64,000 nucleotides of DNA from Pyxidicoccus sp. MSG2. Lineage in GTDB: Bacteria > Myxococcota > Myxococcia > Myxococcales > Myxococcaceae. The first letter of the stretch is position 1; the number at the start of each line of letters is the position of its first letter. Under the pieces are notes generated by a model. The model was not told where the DNA came from. It searched no databases and saw only the letters and a list, made by a program, of their open reading frames with translations. The position numbers and the translations under genes are program-made. Shown in pieces: positions 33,264 through 41,284 of this stretch. The DNA is taken from NCBI RefSeq assembly GCF_026626705.1, contig NZ_JAPNKC010000001.1:12649001-12713000 (forward strand). Direction: 5' to 3'.

Positions 33264-34328
33264 TCACCGGGGCTGGACCTGGGCGCTGGCTTCGCGGCGG
33301 GCCCGGGCGCGCGCGGCGAGCAGCGTGGGCAGGGCCAGCACCGTCATGGCGGCGATGACGAGCGACGCCCCGGCCAGCTCCCGCCCGCCGACGCCGGGCA
33401 GCCCCACCCACGCCGCCAGCCCCCACGAGGCCACCACGCCCGCGAGCACGCTGGAAGCGCGGTTCACCGGCACGGTGAAGGAGTTCTCCCGGGCGTCCAG
33501 GAGGATGAGGCCGCCGAAGATGCCCGTCCCCTGCGACAGCACGCCCACCAGCACCTCCTCCAGCAGGTGGCCGCGCGCGAGGAAGCCGGTGAAGCCCTCG
33601 CGCAGCTCCCCGAGGATGCCGTCCCCGCCGCCGCCCACGAGCGCGAGCAGCGCCAGCGTGCCCACCAGCGCGGGCGTGGCCACCATCTGCTCCTCCACGA
33701 AGTAGCGGATGGACACGGCGGGGTCCCCTGACTTGGCCAGGTGGCTCATGGCGCGCAGCCGGAAGAAGTACCCCGTGAGGTACACGCCCACGTCCACCAT
33801 GGCCACGAGCGTGAGGGTGCCGCTCACCTCCGTGCCGGTGGCGGCCACCACCGCCCCCAGGCTCAAGGCCAGCGCCAGCCACGAGGGCCAGCGCACCCGC
33901 CGGCCGCTCAGGACGTCCACCAGCGGCGCGAGGACGAGCACCCCACCGCGCATCAGCAGCATCATGAAGACGATGGACGCGCCCGGCAGGGTGTACGCCA
34001 GCGTGGTGGTGCCGATGATGGCCGCCGAGCACAGCCCGGACAGCAGCGTCCACCGCCCCGGCACGGGCACTCGCACGCCGAGCACCTCGCGGTGCCCCGC
34101 GTAGCGCCACCACCCCTTGAGCGTGAGGAAGATGAACATGCCCACCAGCGAGGCGGTGGTGCTCACCGGCAGCAGCGTGAAGCCGGAGATGCCGTGCGCC
34201 ATGCCGGGCAGCGAGCCACCGGACAGGGCCTTGGTGAGCGCGCTGTACGGGGCATAGGCCGCGAAGTAGCCGAAGGCGTACGCCCAGATGGTCAGGTCGT
34301 GCGAGTCATCACGCGGCGTGGGAGCCAG
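33264..34328 (-). CDS. EamA/DMT-type membrane permease, apparent CTG start
   Basis: 354 residues if started at CTG 34328. The first ATG in frame (34202) would cut off a well-formed N-terminal TM segment (DLTIWAYAFGYFAAYAPYSA). Between the upstream in-frame stop (34391-34389) and that ATG there is no ATG, GTG or TTG. CTG 34328 has GGAG exactly 6 nt upstream. The protein has about ten hydrophobic helices in two halves, as in drug/metabolite transporter (EamA) proteins. The substrate is unknown. The alternative is a small frameshift near the 5' end. The family call is moderately secure; the start is an inference. Confidence 0.75.
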   Translation of the reverse strand: MAPTPRDDSHDLTIWAYAFGYFAAYAPYSALTKALSGGSLPGMAHGISGFTLLPVSTTASLVGMFIFLTLKGWWRYAGHREVLGVRVPVPGRWTLLSGLCSAAIIGTTTLAYTLPGASIVFMMLLMRGGVLVLAPLVDVLSGRRVRWPSWLALALSLGAVVAATGTEVSGTLTLVAMVDVGVYLTGYFFRLRAMSHLAKSGDPAVSIRYFVEEQMVATPALVGTLALLALVGGGGDGILGELREGFTGFLARGHLLEEVLVGVLSQGTGIFGGLILLDARENSFTVPVNRASSVLAGVVASWGLAAWVGLPGVGGRELAGASLVIAAMTVLALPTLLAARARARREASAQVQPR

Positions 34329-34462
34329 GGGTATCTCCGGGGTGGGACCAGGACGCGCGGTATTGCAAGGGGCGCGCCCTGCCCCATCCTATGCGGCCGG
34401 CCTCCCCGCGTCGCGGAGGCCTTACGTCTCACGCAACGAGTTCGGGCCGGGGGGCGGCGGGG

Positions 34463-35332
34463 TCAGGGCTTCGCGTCGAACGCGGTCGCGCGGGCGATGG
34501 CCTCCGTCCGGTCGACGTCGGCGGCGATGAACGCCAGCTTGCCGCGAATCTGGTCGACCGCGTCGCCGCCGAGGGGCAGCCGGAGTGGGAGCTCGTCGGC
34601 CGGACGCGCGACGACCTCGGCGATGGCGCGTGCGGCCTTCGCCGGATCGCCTGCCTGCTCGCCGTCCATCTGCGTCACCCAGCTCCGCATCTGGCCGACC
34701 GTCGCGGCGTAGGCGTCCATGGCGGGCATGGTCCGGAACGCCGGGCCGAAGAGAGCGGTGCGGAAGGTGCCGGGCTCGACCACCAGCACGCGGATTCCCA
34801 GCGGCTTCACCTCCTGTGCGAGGCACTCGGACAGCGCCTCGAGTGCGTGCTTCGCCGCGCAGTAGGCACCGAAGCCCGGCGCGGTGCTGATGCCGGCGAC
34901 GCTGGTCATCTGGACGATGGTTCCACTCGCTCTCGCGCGCATGTGCGGGAGGACCTCCCGCGTGGTCGCGGCCGCGGCGAAGAACATCAACTCCATCGTC
35001 GCGCGCAGCGCGTCGTCGCCCGTCTCCTCGACCGCGCCGAGGATGCTGAAGCCGGCGTTGTTGACCAGGACGTCGATGCGTCCGAAGCGTGAGACGGCGG
35101 CCGCGACGGCGGCGCGCACCTGCTCGGGGCGCGTCACGTCGAGTTCGGCGAGGTGCAGGCGCTCCTCGGGGGCCCTGGCGGCGAGGTCGGCGAGCGCCTC
35201 GGGCCGGCGTGCGGTGGCGACGACGCGGTCGCCGCGGCGCAGCGCCTCCTCGACGACAGCGCGGCCGAAGCCCGAGGACGCGCCGGTGACGAACCAGACC
35301 TTGGACGACGCGGGAATGCTGTGGGTGCTCAT
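34463..35332 (-). CDS. Short-chain dehydrogenase/reductase
   Basis: 289 residues. ATG 35332 has AAGGAG about 8 nt upstream. Classical SDR with complete signature: TGASSGFGRAVVEEA (cofactor loop), VLVNNAGFS, catalytic Ser in MTSVAG and YCAAK with Tyr and Lys at the correct spacing. An Arg following the second strand (ATARRPEAL) suggests NADP(H). These enzymes reduce or oxidise a carbonyl/alcohol; the substrate is unknown. It is divergent from a LysR regulator 109 bp away, the usual arrangement for a regulator controlling its neighbour. Confidence 0.9.
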   Translation of the reverse strand: MSTHSIPASSKVWFVTGASSGFGRAVVEEALRRGDRVVATARRPEALADLAARAPEERLHLAELDVTRPEQVRAAVAAAVSRFGRIDVLVNNAGFSILGAVEETGDDALRATMELMFFAAAATTREVLPHMRARASGTIVQMTSVAGISTAPGFGAYCAAKHALEALSECLAQEVKPLGIRVLVVEPGTFRTALFGPAFRTMPAMDAYAATVGQMRSWVTQMDGEQAGDPAKAARAIAEVVARPADELPLRLPLGGDAVDQIRGKLAFIAADVDRTEAIARATAFDAKP

Positions 35333-35391
35333 GGTGGACTCCTTCGGATGCGTGTTCGAGGCACCACGCTAGGCGTCCCGGGCCCCTCTGA

Positions 35392-35430
35392 TTAGCGGCG
35401 GAATTGAGATGTGCTTTTAAGCCCTGCTAA
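35392..35430. promoter_or_regulatory. AT-rich promoter with TTAGC/GCTAA inverted repeat
   Basis: TTAGC (35392-35396) and GCTAA (35426-35430) face each other in the 109-bp gap between the SDR and LysR genes. The gap is far more AT-rich than its surroundings. LysR regulators bind such interrupted dyads, so this is a candidate operator. Confidence 0.4.
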
Positions 35431-35441
35431 AAAGTCGGCGC

Positions 35442-36353
35442 ATGCAGGACGACCTCTCGGGACTGACGGCGCTGGTGGTGGTGGCGGACAAGCGCAGCTT
35501 CACGGCCGCCGCGGCGGAGCTGCGCGTGACGCCCTCGGCGCTCAGCCAGAGCGTCCGGGCGCTCGAGGAGCGAGTGGGCGTGCGCCTGCTCCAACGCACG
35601 ACGCGGAGTGTCGGCCTGACCGAGGCCGGAGCGCGCTTCCTCGCGCAGCTCCGGCCCGCGATGCAGGGCATCCACGCCGCGTTCGAGTCGCTCGACGCGG
35701 TCCGCGGGCGCCCGGCGGGAACGCTGCGGCTCAGCATCCCCCGGCTGGCGAGCATGATGGTCGTCGAGCCGATACTGGCGGCATTCCTCGCCGAGTACCC
35801 GGAGCTCCGGCTCGATGTCGCGGTCGAGGACGGCCTCACCCGCATCGTCGAGCGGGGCTTCGACGCGGGAATCCGCTTCGGCGAGCTGCTCGACAAGGAC
35901 GTCGTGGCGGTGCCCGTCACCGACGACATGCGGATGGCGGTGGTCGGCTCGCCCGCGTACTTCGCGGCGCGCGGCCGGCCGAGGCACCCGAGGGACCTGC
36001 ACGCGCACGACTGCATCAACTACCGCCACATCACCAGCGGCGCGGTCTACCGCTGGGAGTTCACCGACAAGGGCCGCGACATCACCCTCGCCGTCGACGG
36101 ACGGCTGACCACCACCGACAACGACCTGATGATCCGCGCGGCGCTCGACGGCGTCGGCCTCGCCTACCTGATGGAGAGCTGTATCGCGGAGGAGCTTGCC
36201 GACAGGCGCCTCGTCCGCGTCCTCACCGGCTACTGCCCGCGCTTCCCCGGACTGTTCCTCTACTACCCGAGCCGGACGCAGCTCGCGCCCAAGCTCCGCG
36301 CGCTGGTCGACTTCCTGCGCGCGCGGCGGCGCGAGGTGAAGGCGTCGAAGTGA
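35442..36353 (+). CDS. LysR-family transcriptional regulator
   Basis: 303 residues from ATG 35442; only a weak RBS is seen. The N-terminal winged helix (residues 1-60) shows SFTAAAAELRVTPSALSQSVRALEERVGVRLLQRTTR, shown here only as the family pattern A-A-x-x-L-x-V-T-x-S-A-x-S. An inducer-binding periplasmic-binding-like domain follows (about 90-300; GTLRLSIPRLAS at its start). The LQRTTRSVGLTEAG stretch and cofactor-domain style match the CrgA/DhcR-like group that often regulates a divergent SDR or dehydrogenase. It probably controls the SDR gene at 34463 and itself. Confidence 0.9.
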   Translation: MQDDLSGLTALVVVADKRSFTAAAAELRVTPSALSQSVRALEERVGVRLLQRTTRSVGLTEAGARFLAQLRPAMQGIHAAFESLDAVRGRPAGTLRLSIPRLASMMVVEPILAAFLAEYPELRLDVAVEDGLTRIVERGFDAGIRFGELLDKDVVAVPVTDDMRMAVVGSPAYFAARGRPRHPRDLHAHDCINYRHITSGAVYRWEFTDKGRDITLAVDGRLTTTDNDLMIRAALDGVGLAYLMESCIAEELADRRLVRVLTGYCPRFPGLFLYYPSRTQLAPKLRALVDFLRARRREVKASK

Positions 36354-36520
36354 CGCCACGGCCCTCCCCGCGGCATCCTGCTCGCGCCCGAGCGCCTCAC
36401 GGGGAGTCTGCTCGAAGGCAACCCCTTGGACTTCCAGCGTAAGTACCTGCCACACGGAGTTGCGCAATCGACGCGACGTCCTTCCGTAGGAAGGGTGTCC
36501 CTGACTCTCAGGAGCCGTCC

Positions 36521-37048
36521 ATGCGCCTGTCGTCCCTCCCCGCCCTGGCCCTCACCTTCACCCTCGCCGCCCCCGCCTTCGCCGCGGATGACGCCGAGAA
36601 GAAGCCCAACGACTGGAAGGTGGTGTGCGCCAACAACACCAAGGACGGCAGCCGTGCCGTGCAGGGCACCGACCTGGTCATCGAGGCCGGGGAGAAGGTG
36701 AAGGACGCCGTCGCCGTGGAGGGCAACGTCATCATCCGCAAGGGCGCCGTGGTGGAAGACGCCGTCGCCATCCGCGGCCGCGTCATCGTCGAGCCGGGCG
36801 CGCACGTGAAGGGCGACGCGGTGTCGCTCGGCGGGGAGGTCCGCATCAAGGACGGGGCCCGCGTGGACGGGGACGCCGTGGCGCTGGGCGGCCGGCTCAA
36901 CCTCGACAAGGACGGCTCCGTCGGGGGCGACAAGGTCAGCCTGTCCTTCGAGATTGGCGGCAAGGACGTGGTGCGCAGCCTCATCGAGAACGCCCTCGAC
37001 GAGGACATGCGCTGCCACATCATCGACAACGACGACAAGGACGTCTGA
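36521..37048 (+). CDS. Secreted bactofilin-like repeat protein
   Basis: 175 residues. ATG 36521 has GGAG 6 nt upstream. A signal peptide (ALALTFTLAAPAFAAD) is cleaved after AFA. Residues 50-140 are short beta-helix repeats of about 18-20 residues (VKDAVAVEGNVIIRKGAVV, EDAVAIRGRVIVEPGAHV, KGDAVSLGGEVRIKDGARV, DGDAVALGGRLNLDKDGSV). These are of the type found in bactofilins/polymer-forming proteins, which are normally cytosolic. Export makes this one unusual; it probably lies in the periplasm or outside. The STN-containing protein at 23919 uses a similar repeat. Function unknown; a small envelope scaffold is possible. Confidence 0.8.
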   Translation: MRLSSLPALALTFTLAAPAFAADDAEKKPNDWKVVCANNTKDGSRAVQGTDLVIEAGEKVKDAVAVEGNVIIRKGAVVEDAVAIRGRVIVEPGAHVKGDAVSLGGEVRIKDGARVDGDAVALGGRLNLDKDGSVGGDKVSLSFEIGGKDVVRSLIENALDEDMRCHIIDNDDKDV

Positions 37049-37079
37049 GTCCCCTGTCCCGGGGGACGTCTGAGTCCCC
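37039..37079. terminator. Hairpin and 16-bp direct repeat at convergent gene ends
   Basis: GGACGTCTGAGTCCCC occurs at 37039-37054, spanning the stop codon, and again at 37064-37079. Within it GTCCCC (37049-37054) pairs with GGGGAC (37062-37067) over a 7-nt loop. It is a plausible bidirectional terminator between the bactofilin-like gene and plsC. Confidence 0.4.
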
Positions 37080-37090
37080 CGCCCCGGAAA

Positions 37091-37864
37091 CTACGCGGCG
37101 GAGGCGGTGCTGCCAGGCTCGGCGCCTCCGCTCGTGTGCGGCATCAGCCCGGCGCGCAGCGCCAGAATCTGCGTGCGCGCCAGGTCCTTCAGCCGCTCCA
37201 CGTCCGCCAGCGTCATGCCCTTCGTGGAGATGGGCGTGCCCACCGTCACCAGCCCGCGCGACGTGGCGAAGCGCCACGAGTGCTTCGGCAGCGCGCGGCG
37301 CGTCCCGCTCACCGCGAGCGGCAGCACGTCCGCCTGCGCTTCGATGGCCAGCCGGAAGGCGCCGTCCTTGAAGGGCAGCAGCTCGTCCGTCTTCGAACGC
37401 GTGCCCTCGGGGAAGATCATCACCGGCATCCCCTTCGCCAGCCACTCCTTGCAGCGGGCCATGGCGCCCGTCGCGGAGTCGCGGTCCCCGCGGTGCACCG
37501 GGATGTCGCCCGCCATCCACATCATCCAGCCGACCACCGGAATCTTGAAGAGGCTGGCCTTGCCCAGCCACTTCATCTCCCACGGCAGGTGCGAGATGAG
37601 GAACGGGTCCGCGTTGGACTCGTGGTTGCTCACCACCACCGTGTTCGGCGCCACCCGCTCGGGCACCGGGCCGTGGACGCCGAAGCGCCAGAACGGCGTC
37701 AGCTTCGCCGCCGTGACGCCTATCAGGCGGAAGCAGCGTCCCGTCGCATAGCGCATGCGGTCGAACGGCCAGGTGACAATCGCCAGCGCCAGTTGGACGA
37801 AGAAGCCGGACAGCGCCACCAGGCCAATCTCGATCCACGTCCAGATGGAGAGCAGTGCGTTCAT
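37091..37864 (-). CDS. plsC: 1-acyl-sn-glycerol-3-phosphate acyltransferase
   Basis: 257 residues from ATG 37864, with GAGG 5 nt upstream. Two N-terminal hydrophobic stretches anchor it in the inner membrane. Acyltransferase motif I NHESNAD (His-x4-Asp catalytic pair) and motif III FPEGTRS (phosphate binding) are both intact; VPVVGWMMWMAGDIPVHR between them is motif II. The enzyme adds the second acyl chain to lysophosphatidic acid to form phosphatidic acid, a core step of phospholipid synthesis. Genomes of this group have several paralogues, so the precise donor or acceptor is uncertain. The xth gene ends 18 bp upstream on the same strand, suggesting co-transcription. Confidence 0.87.
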   Translation of the reverse strand: MNALLSIWTWIEIGLVALSGFFVQLALAIVTWPFDRMRYATGRCFRLIGVTAAKLTPFWRFGVHGPVPERVAPNTVVVSNHESNADPFLISHLPWEMKWLGKASLFKIPVVGWMMWMAGDIPVHRGDRDSATGAMARCKEWLAKGMPVMIFPEGTRSKTDELLPFKDGAFRLAIEAQADVLPLAVSGTRRALPKHSWRFATSRGLVTVGTPISTKGMTLADVERLKDLARTQILALRAGLMPHTSGGAEPGSTASAA

Positions 37865-37882
37865 GAGAGCCTCGAGCAACCT

Positions 37883-38665
37883 TCAGCGGACCGCCGGGTC
37901 CAGGTCCACACTCACCGGGCAGTGGTCCGAGCCCGTCACGTCCGGGTGGATTCCCGCCTTGCGCACGTATGCCATGGCCGCCGGCGTGGCCAGCACGTAG
38001 TCAATCCTCCAGCCGATGTTCTTCTCGCGCACGCCGAAGCGCTGACTCCACCACGAGTAGTGCCCGGCCGCCTTGTTGAAGTGGCGGAAGGTGTCCACCC
38101 AGCCCGCGCGAATCCACCGGTCGAACTCCTCGCGCTCCTCGGGGCGGAAGCCGCTCGTCTCGCGGTTCTCCCGGGGCCGGGCCAGGTCGATGTCCTGATG
38201 CGCCGTGTTGAAGTCCCCCACCACCAGCACCCGCCCGCCGTCGCGCAGCGGCTTCTCCAGCCGCTCGAAGAGGTGCCGGTAGAAGTCCAGCTTGTAGGGG
38301 ATGCGGCTGAGGTCCCGGTCCTTCCCGTTGCCGTTGGGGAAGTAGCCATTCACCACGGTGAGCTTGCCGAAGCGGGCAATCTGCAGCCGCCCCTCCACGT
38401 CCATCTCGCTCACGCCCAGCCGCGTCACCACGTCATCCGGCTCCAGCCGGCAGAACAGCCCCACCCCGCTGTAGCCGGGGCGGTCCGCCGACACGAAGTG
38501 CGTCTTCCAGCGCGGCGGCGTCCGCACCTCGTCGGGGAGCTGGTCCGCGCGGGCGCGCACCTCCTGCACGGCCACCACCTGGGCACGGGCCCCCGCCAGC
38601 CAGGGCAGGAAGCCCTTGCGGTGCACCGAACGCAGTCCGTTGACGTTCCAAGAAACGACTCGCAC
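37883..38665 (-). CDS. xth: Exodeoxyribonuclease III / AP endonuclease
   Basis: 260 residues from GTG 38665. Full-length ExoIII-type enzyme of the endonuclease/exonuclease/phosphatase fold. Motifs in order: SWNVNGLRS, QEVRA (metal-binding Glu), YSGVGLF, NGYFPNG, VGDFNTAHQDIDL (Asp/Asn of the active site), WRIDYVLAT and TGSDHCPV (catalytic His). It cuts DNA at abasic sites and removes 3' blocks in base-excision repair, in the cytosol. It is likely first in a two-gene unit with plsC. The upstream lipoprotein gene at 38748 is on the same strand, 82 bp away. Confidence 0.93.
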   Translation of the reverse strand: MRVVSWNVNGLRSVHRKGFLPWLAGARAQVVAVQEVRARADQLPDEVRTPPRWKTHFVSADRPGYSGVGLFCRLEPDDVVTRLGVSEMDVEGRLQIARFGKLTVVNGYFPNGNGKDRDLSRIPYKLDFYRHLFERLEKPLRDGGRVLVVGDFNTAHQDIDLARPRENRETSGFRPEEREEFDRWIRAGWVDTFRHFNKAAGHYSWWSQRFGVREKNIGWRIDYVLATPAAMAYVRKAGIHPDVTGSDHCPVSVDLDPAVR

Positions 38666-38747
38666 GAGAGGCTTATGGCCCGGCCCGCGCGGTATTTCCA
38701 GCCCCTCGCGCGCGCACTCCCACCGGGAGTGCGCGCCTGCCCGGCGA

Positions 38748-40913
38748 CTAGGGCTCGACCGGGCTCGCCTTGTTCTGCGGCTGGCGCGTCGTCCGCAGGA
38801 CGAAGTCGGCGGCGTTGTTGTCCGTGTCCTGCCCGTTGCCCTTCAGCGCGTCGGAGCCCGTCTCCATCGAGGCCGCGGTGGAGGAGGCGTTGGCCTTGCG
38901 CTCGAAGCTGCCCGTCGTGGCCGGAGTGGACTGGATGGTGGAGCCCTCCGCACCCACAGCCGTGCCGTAGCCCAGCTTGTCCACCGTCGCCGGGTCATCG
39001 GCGTCCGTGCCCAGCGACGCGGGGCCGATGCGGACGTGACCGCCGCCGGCGCCCAGGGTGAGGGTGGTGCCCCAGCTCGCATCCCTCGTGGCCCCCGTCG
39101 TCCCGGGCAGATAGGTTTCGCGGCCCACCAGGAAGTAGCCCCTCGGCGCGATGCTCGAACCGGAGGGGAGCGCGAAGCCGGTGTTGTACGCGGCCCCGGT
39201 CGCGGACCGGTACTGGATCCTCCAGCCGGAGATGTCCACCGTGGTCGAGGTGGGGTTGTAGAGCTCGACGAACTCGTCGTTGTCAGCCGTGGAGCCAGTG
39301 CCAGGACCGCGCGCCGCGAGCTCGCTGATGACGACGTGGTTCGCGCCGGTGGTGCCCGTCACCTGGACGTTCGACACGGCGGTCTGCGCCCCGAGCGTCG
39401 CAGCCACCTGGCCCTGGCCGCCCGTGTTGCCCGCGGTGAAGTCGAACTTGGCGGACAGGGTGTTGGCGCGCACCGTCACCTTCGCGTCCGTCGTGCCCAG
39501 CGACGCGGGCTGCACGGAAAGCTGCACGTCGGTGTCCACGGACGGGGGCACGTCGAGCGTCACGGTGAAGGTGTGCGTCTTGCCGCCCGCCACCACCGCC
39601 GCCTCGGGCGTCAGCACGGACAGGGACACCGGCTGGTCCACCGCGATGACCCGCACCGTGGCCTGGCGCGAGTCGTTGCCGAGGCTGGCCGTCAGCACCG
39701 CCTTGCTCACTCCCGGGTCCGCGGCCAGGTCCGCGCTCACGAGGACCAGGGCGGACGTGTCACCGGCCGGAACGCGGACGAGGTTTCCGCCCTCCACCAT
39801 GACGGCCTGGCTGGAGGACACCATCTGCACCCAGACGTCCGTCGGCGCCGGCTCCTTCAGCGTCACCCGGAGCGCATCCGGGAACGTCGGACCCGTGTAG
39901 CCCGAGCGAGCGAAGTTGCCCGTCGGACCGAAGTCGGCCAGCGTCACCTGCGTCGTACCCGCGTCGGTGCTCGTGCCGGCGTCCGTGGTGCCGGTGCCCG
40001 CATCCGTGCCGGTACCCGCATCCGTGCCGGTGCCGGCGTCCGGCCCCGGGCCCGCGTCGATGTCGGTGCCCGCGTCGGGGCCGCTGCCGGCGTCGATGTC
40101 AGAGCCCGCATCCGTCACAGTGCCCGCATCCGTGTCGCTGCCAGCGTCGAGGTCAGAACCCGCATCCGCCGCAGTGCCCGCGTCCGTCACGGTGCCCGCA
40201 TCCGTCGCGGAACCCGCGTCGGTGTCAGAACCCGCGTCCGTCACAGTGCCCGCATCGGTCGAGGAACCCGCGTCGGTGTCAGAGCCCGCATCCGTCACGG
40301 TGCCCGCGTCCGTCACAGTGCCCGCGTCGCTGTCGGAACCCGTACCCGCATCCGTCACGGTGCCCGCGTCGCTGTTGGTACCCGTGCCCGCGTCCGTCAC
40401 GGTGCCCGCATCCGTCACGGTGCCCGCGTCGCTGTTGGTACTCGTGCCCGCGTCCGTCACGGTGCCCGCGTCCGTCACGGAGCCCGCATCCGTCACGGTG
40501 CCCGCGTCGGTCTCGGAGCCCGCATCCGTCTCCACGCCCGCGTCAACGTCATTGCCCGCATCCACGCCACTGTCTTCCGGCGGGAGGCCCGCGTCCGTCA
40601 CACCGGAGTCCGTCTGCTGCTCCGGCGTGGGGATGCAGTCGTTCTCGCAGCCGTCGCCCGGCGTGCGGTTGCCGTCGTCACAGTGCTCGGTCCCCTCCAC
40701 CCGGCCGTTTCCGCAGACAGGTCCGCCGCCATCCGTCACCGGCGCGGGCTGGCAGTTGGCCGGGCAGGAATCACCGTCGGCGGTGTTGCCGTCGTCACAC
40801 TGCTCGCCGGGCTCCACGACGCCGTTGCCACATTCCGGGTCATCACCGCATGCGGACAGGATGAGAAGCAGCGCCGAGAGGGGCGCCAGAAGCTGCCGGA
40901 AGGACCAGGGCAT
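38748..40913 (-). CDS. Surface lipoprotein: DUF4215 Cys-rich repeats, TDAG-type linker, lamin-tail domain
   Basis: 721 residues from ATG 40913, with GGAG 10 nt upstream. The signal peptide has lipobox LILSAC (Cys22). Two DUF4215 (Myxococcus Cys-rich) units follow (CGNGVVEPGEQCDDGN and CGNGRVEGTEHCDDGN). About 200 residues of low-complexity five- to six-residue Asp-Ala-Gly units (TDAGT, SDTDAGS) form a long, probably extended linker. The second half holds beta-sandwich stretches (QPVSLSVLTPEAAVVAGGK), then a lamin-tail domain (about 585-720; VISELAARGPG, DEFVELYNPT, VDISGWRIQY, GYFLVGRE). Lamin-tail domains in bacteria occur on secreted nucleases and surface proteins. It is divergent from the multicopper oxidase gene and may share its regulatory region. 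Confidence 0.87.
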   Translation of the reverse strand: MPWSFRQLLAPLSALLLILSACGDDPECGNGVVEPGEQCDDGNTADGDSCPANCQPAPVTDGGGPVCGNGRVEGTEHCDDGNRTPGDGCENDCIPTPEQQTDSGVTDAGLPPEDSGVDAGNDVDAGVETDAGSETDAGTVTDAGSVTDAGTVTDAGTSTNSDAGTVTDAGTVTDAGTGTNSDAGTVTDAGTGSDSDAGTVTDAGTVTDAGSDTDAGSSTDAGTVTDAGSDTDAGSATDAGTVTDAGTAADAGSDLDAGSDTDAGTVTDAGSDIDAGSGPDAGTDIDAGPGPDAGTGTDAGTGTDAGTGTTDAGTSTDAGTTQVTLADFGPTGNFARSGYTGPTFPDALRVTLKEPAPTDVWVQMVSSSQAVMVEGGNLVRVPAGDTSALVLVSADLAADPGVSKAVLTASLGNDSRQATVRVIAVDQPVSLSVLTPEAAVVAGGKTHTFTVTLDVPPSVDTDVQLSVQPASLGTTDAKVTVRANTLSAKFDFTAGNTGGQGQVAATLGAQTAVSNVQVTGTTGANHVVISELAARGPGTGSTADNDEFVELYNPTSTTVDISGWRIQYRSATGAAYNTGFALPSGSSIAPRGYFLVGRETYLPGTTGATRDASWGTTLTLGAGGGHVRIGPASLGTDADDPATVDKLGYGTAVGAEGSTIQSTPATTGSFERKANASSTAASMETGSDALKGNGQDTDNNAADFVLRTTRQPQNKASPVEP
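39955..40570 (-). repeat. Degenerate tandem repeat coding for the Asp-Ala-Gly linker
   Basis: Roughly 600 bp of imperfect 15- to 18-bp units, on the plus strand mostly variants of GTCACGGTGCCCGCATCC. It encodes the TDAG(T/S) linker of the lipoprotein. Units differ mainly at silent or Thr/Ser positions, as expected for a length-variable surface spacer. Confidence 0.85.
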
Positions 40914-41284
40914 GTAGGGACGACTCCGTTGCGGCCTGAGTGGCTCCCCTGCATCCCACAAATGTCCACTGCTACGCAAATAGCGAAAGACTACAAGGAC
41001 ACCAGAACCCGCCAGTTCCTGCTCTATCCTGTTTCGCAGCAATTTCAGGGACATGCCGGCCCGGCTCGCTCCCAAGGTGCGTCCCGCTTCCTGTGAAACC
41101 TCTCAGACAACGAGAGCCGGACGCGGGCGAGCGGCCTGAGTCCGCGCCTTTACGCTGACCTGTTTACTTTCGTGAAGTCGGCCGGCTACTGAGAAAAGCC
41201 AAACACGGAAAGTATGTCTGTGTTTTATGAGAATTTCCTCAGAAACATGCAACTGATTCCTGAGACTCCTCTCAGGAATACCAA
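40914..41284. other. 371-bp divergent regulatory region
   Basis: Between the lamin-tail lipoprotein and the multicopper oxidase. From about 41150 to the oxidase start it is much more AT-rich than the genome norm. CTGAG/CTCAG occurs six times (41102, 41136, 41189, 41238, 41260, 41271), the last two as a perfect inverted repeat. No small gene seen. TTTACT (41163) with TACTGA (41187) is a weak sigma-70-like pair. Confidence 0.6.
41256..41279 (+). promoter_or_regulatory. Perfect 10-bp inverted repeat enclosing the oxidase Shine-Dalgarno sequence
   Basis: ATTCCTGAGA (41256-41265), a CTCC loop, and TCTCAGGAAT (41270-41279). The AGGAA ribosome binding site (41274-41278) for ATG 41285 lies inside the 3' arm, so the RNA hairpin would hide it. 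The same dyad could serve as a protein operator. Confidence 0.6.

Noticed and set aside
39955..40570. Regular repeats that might be taken for a CRISPR array
   Set aside because: Units are short, contiguous, in frame and code an Asp-Ala-Gly linker; there are no unique spacers.
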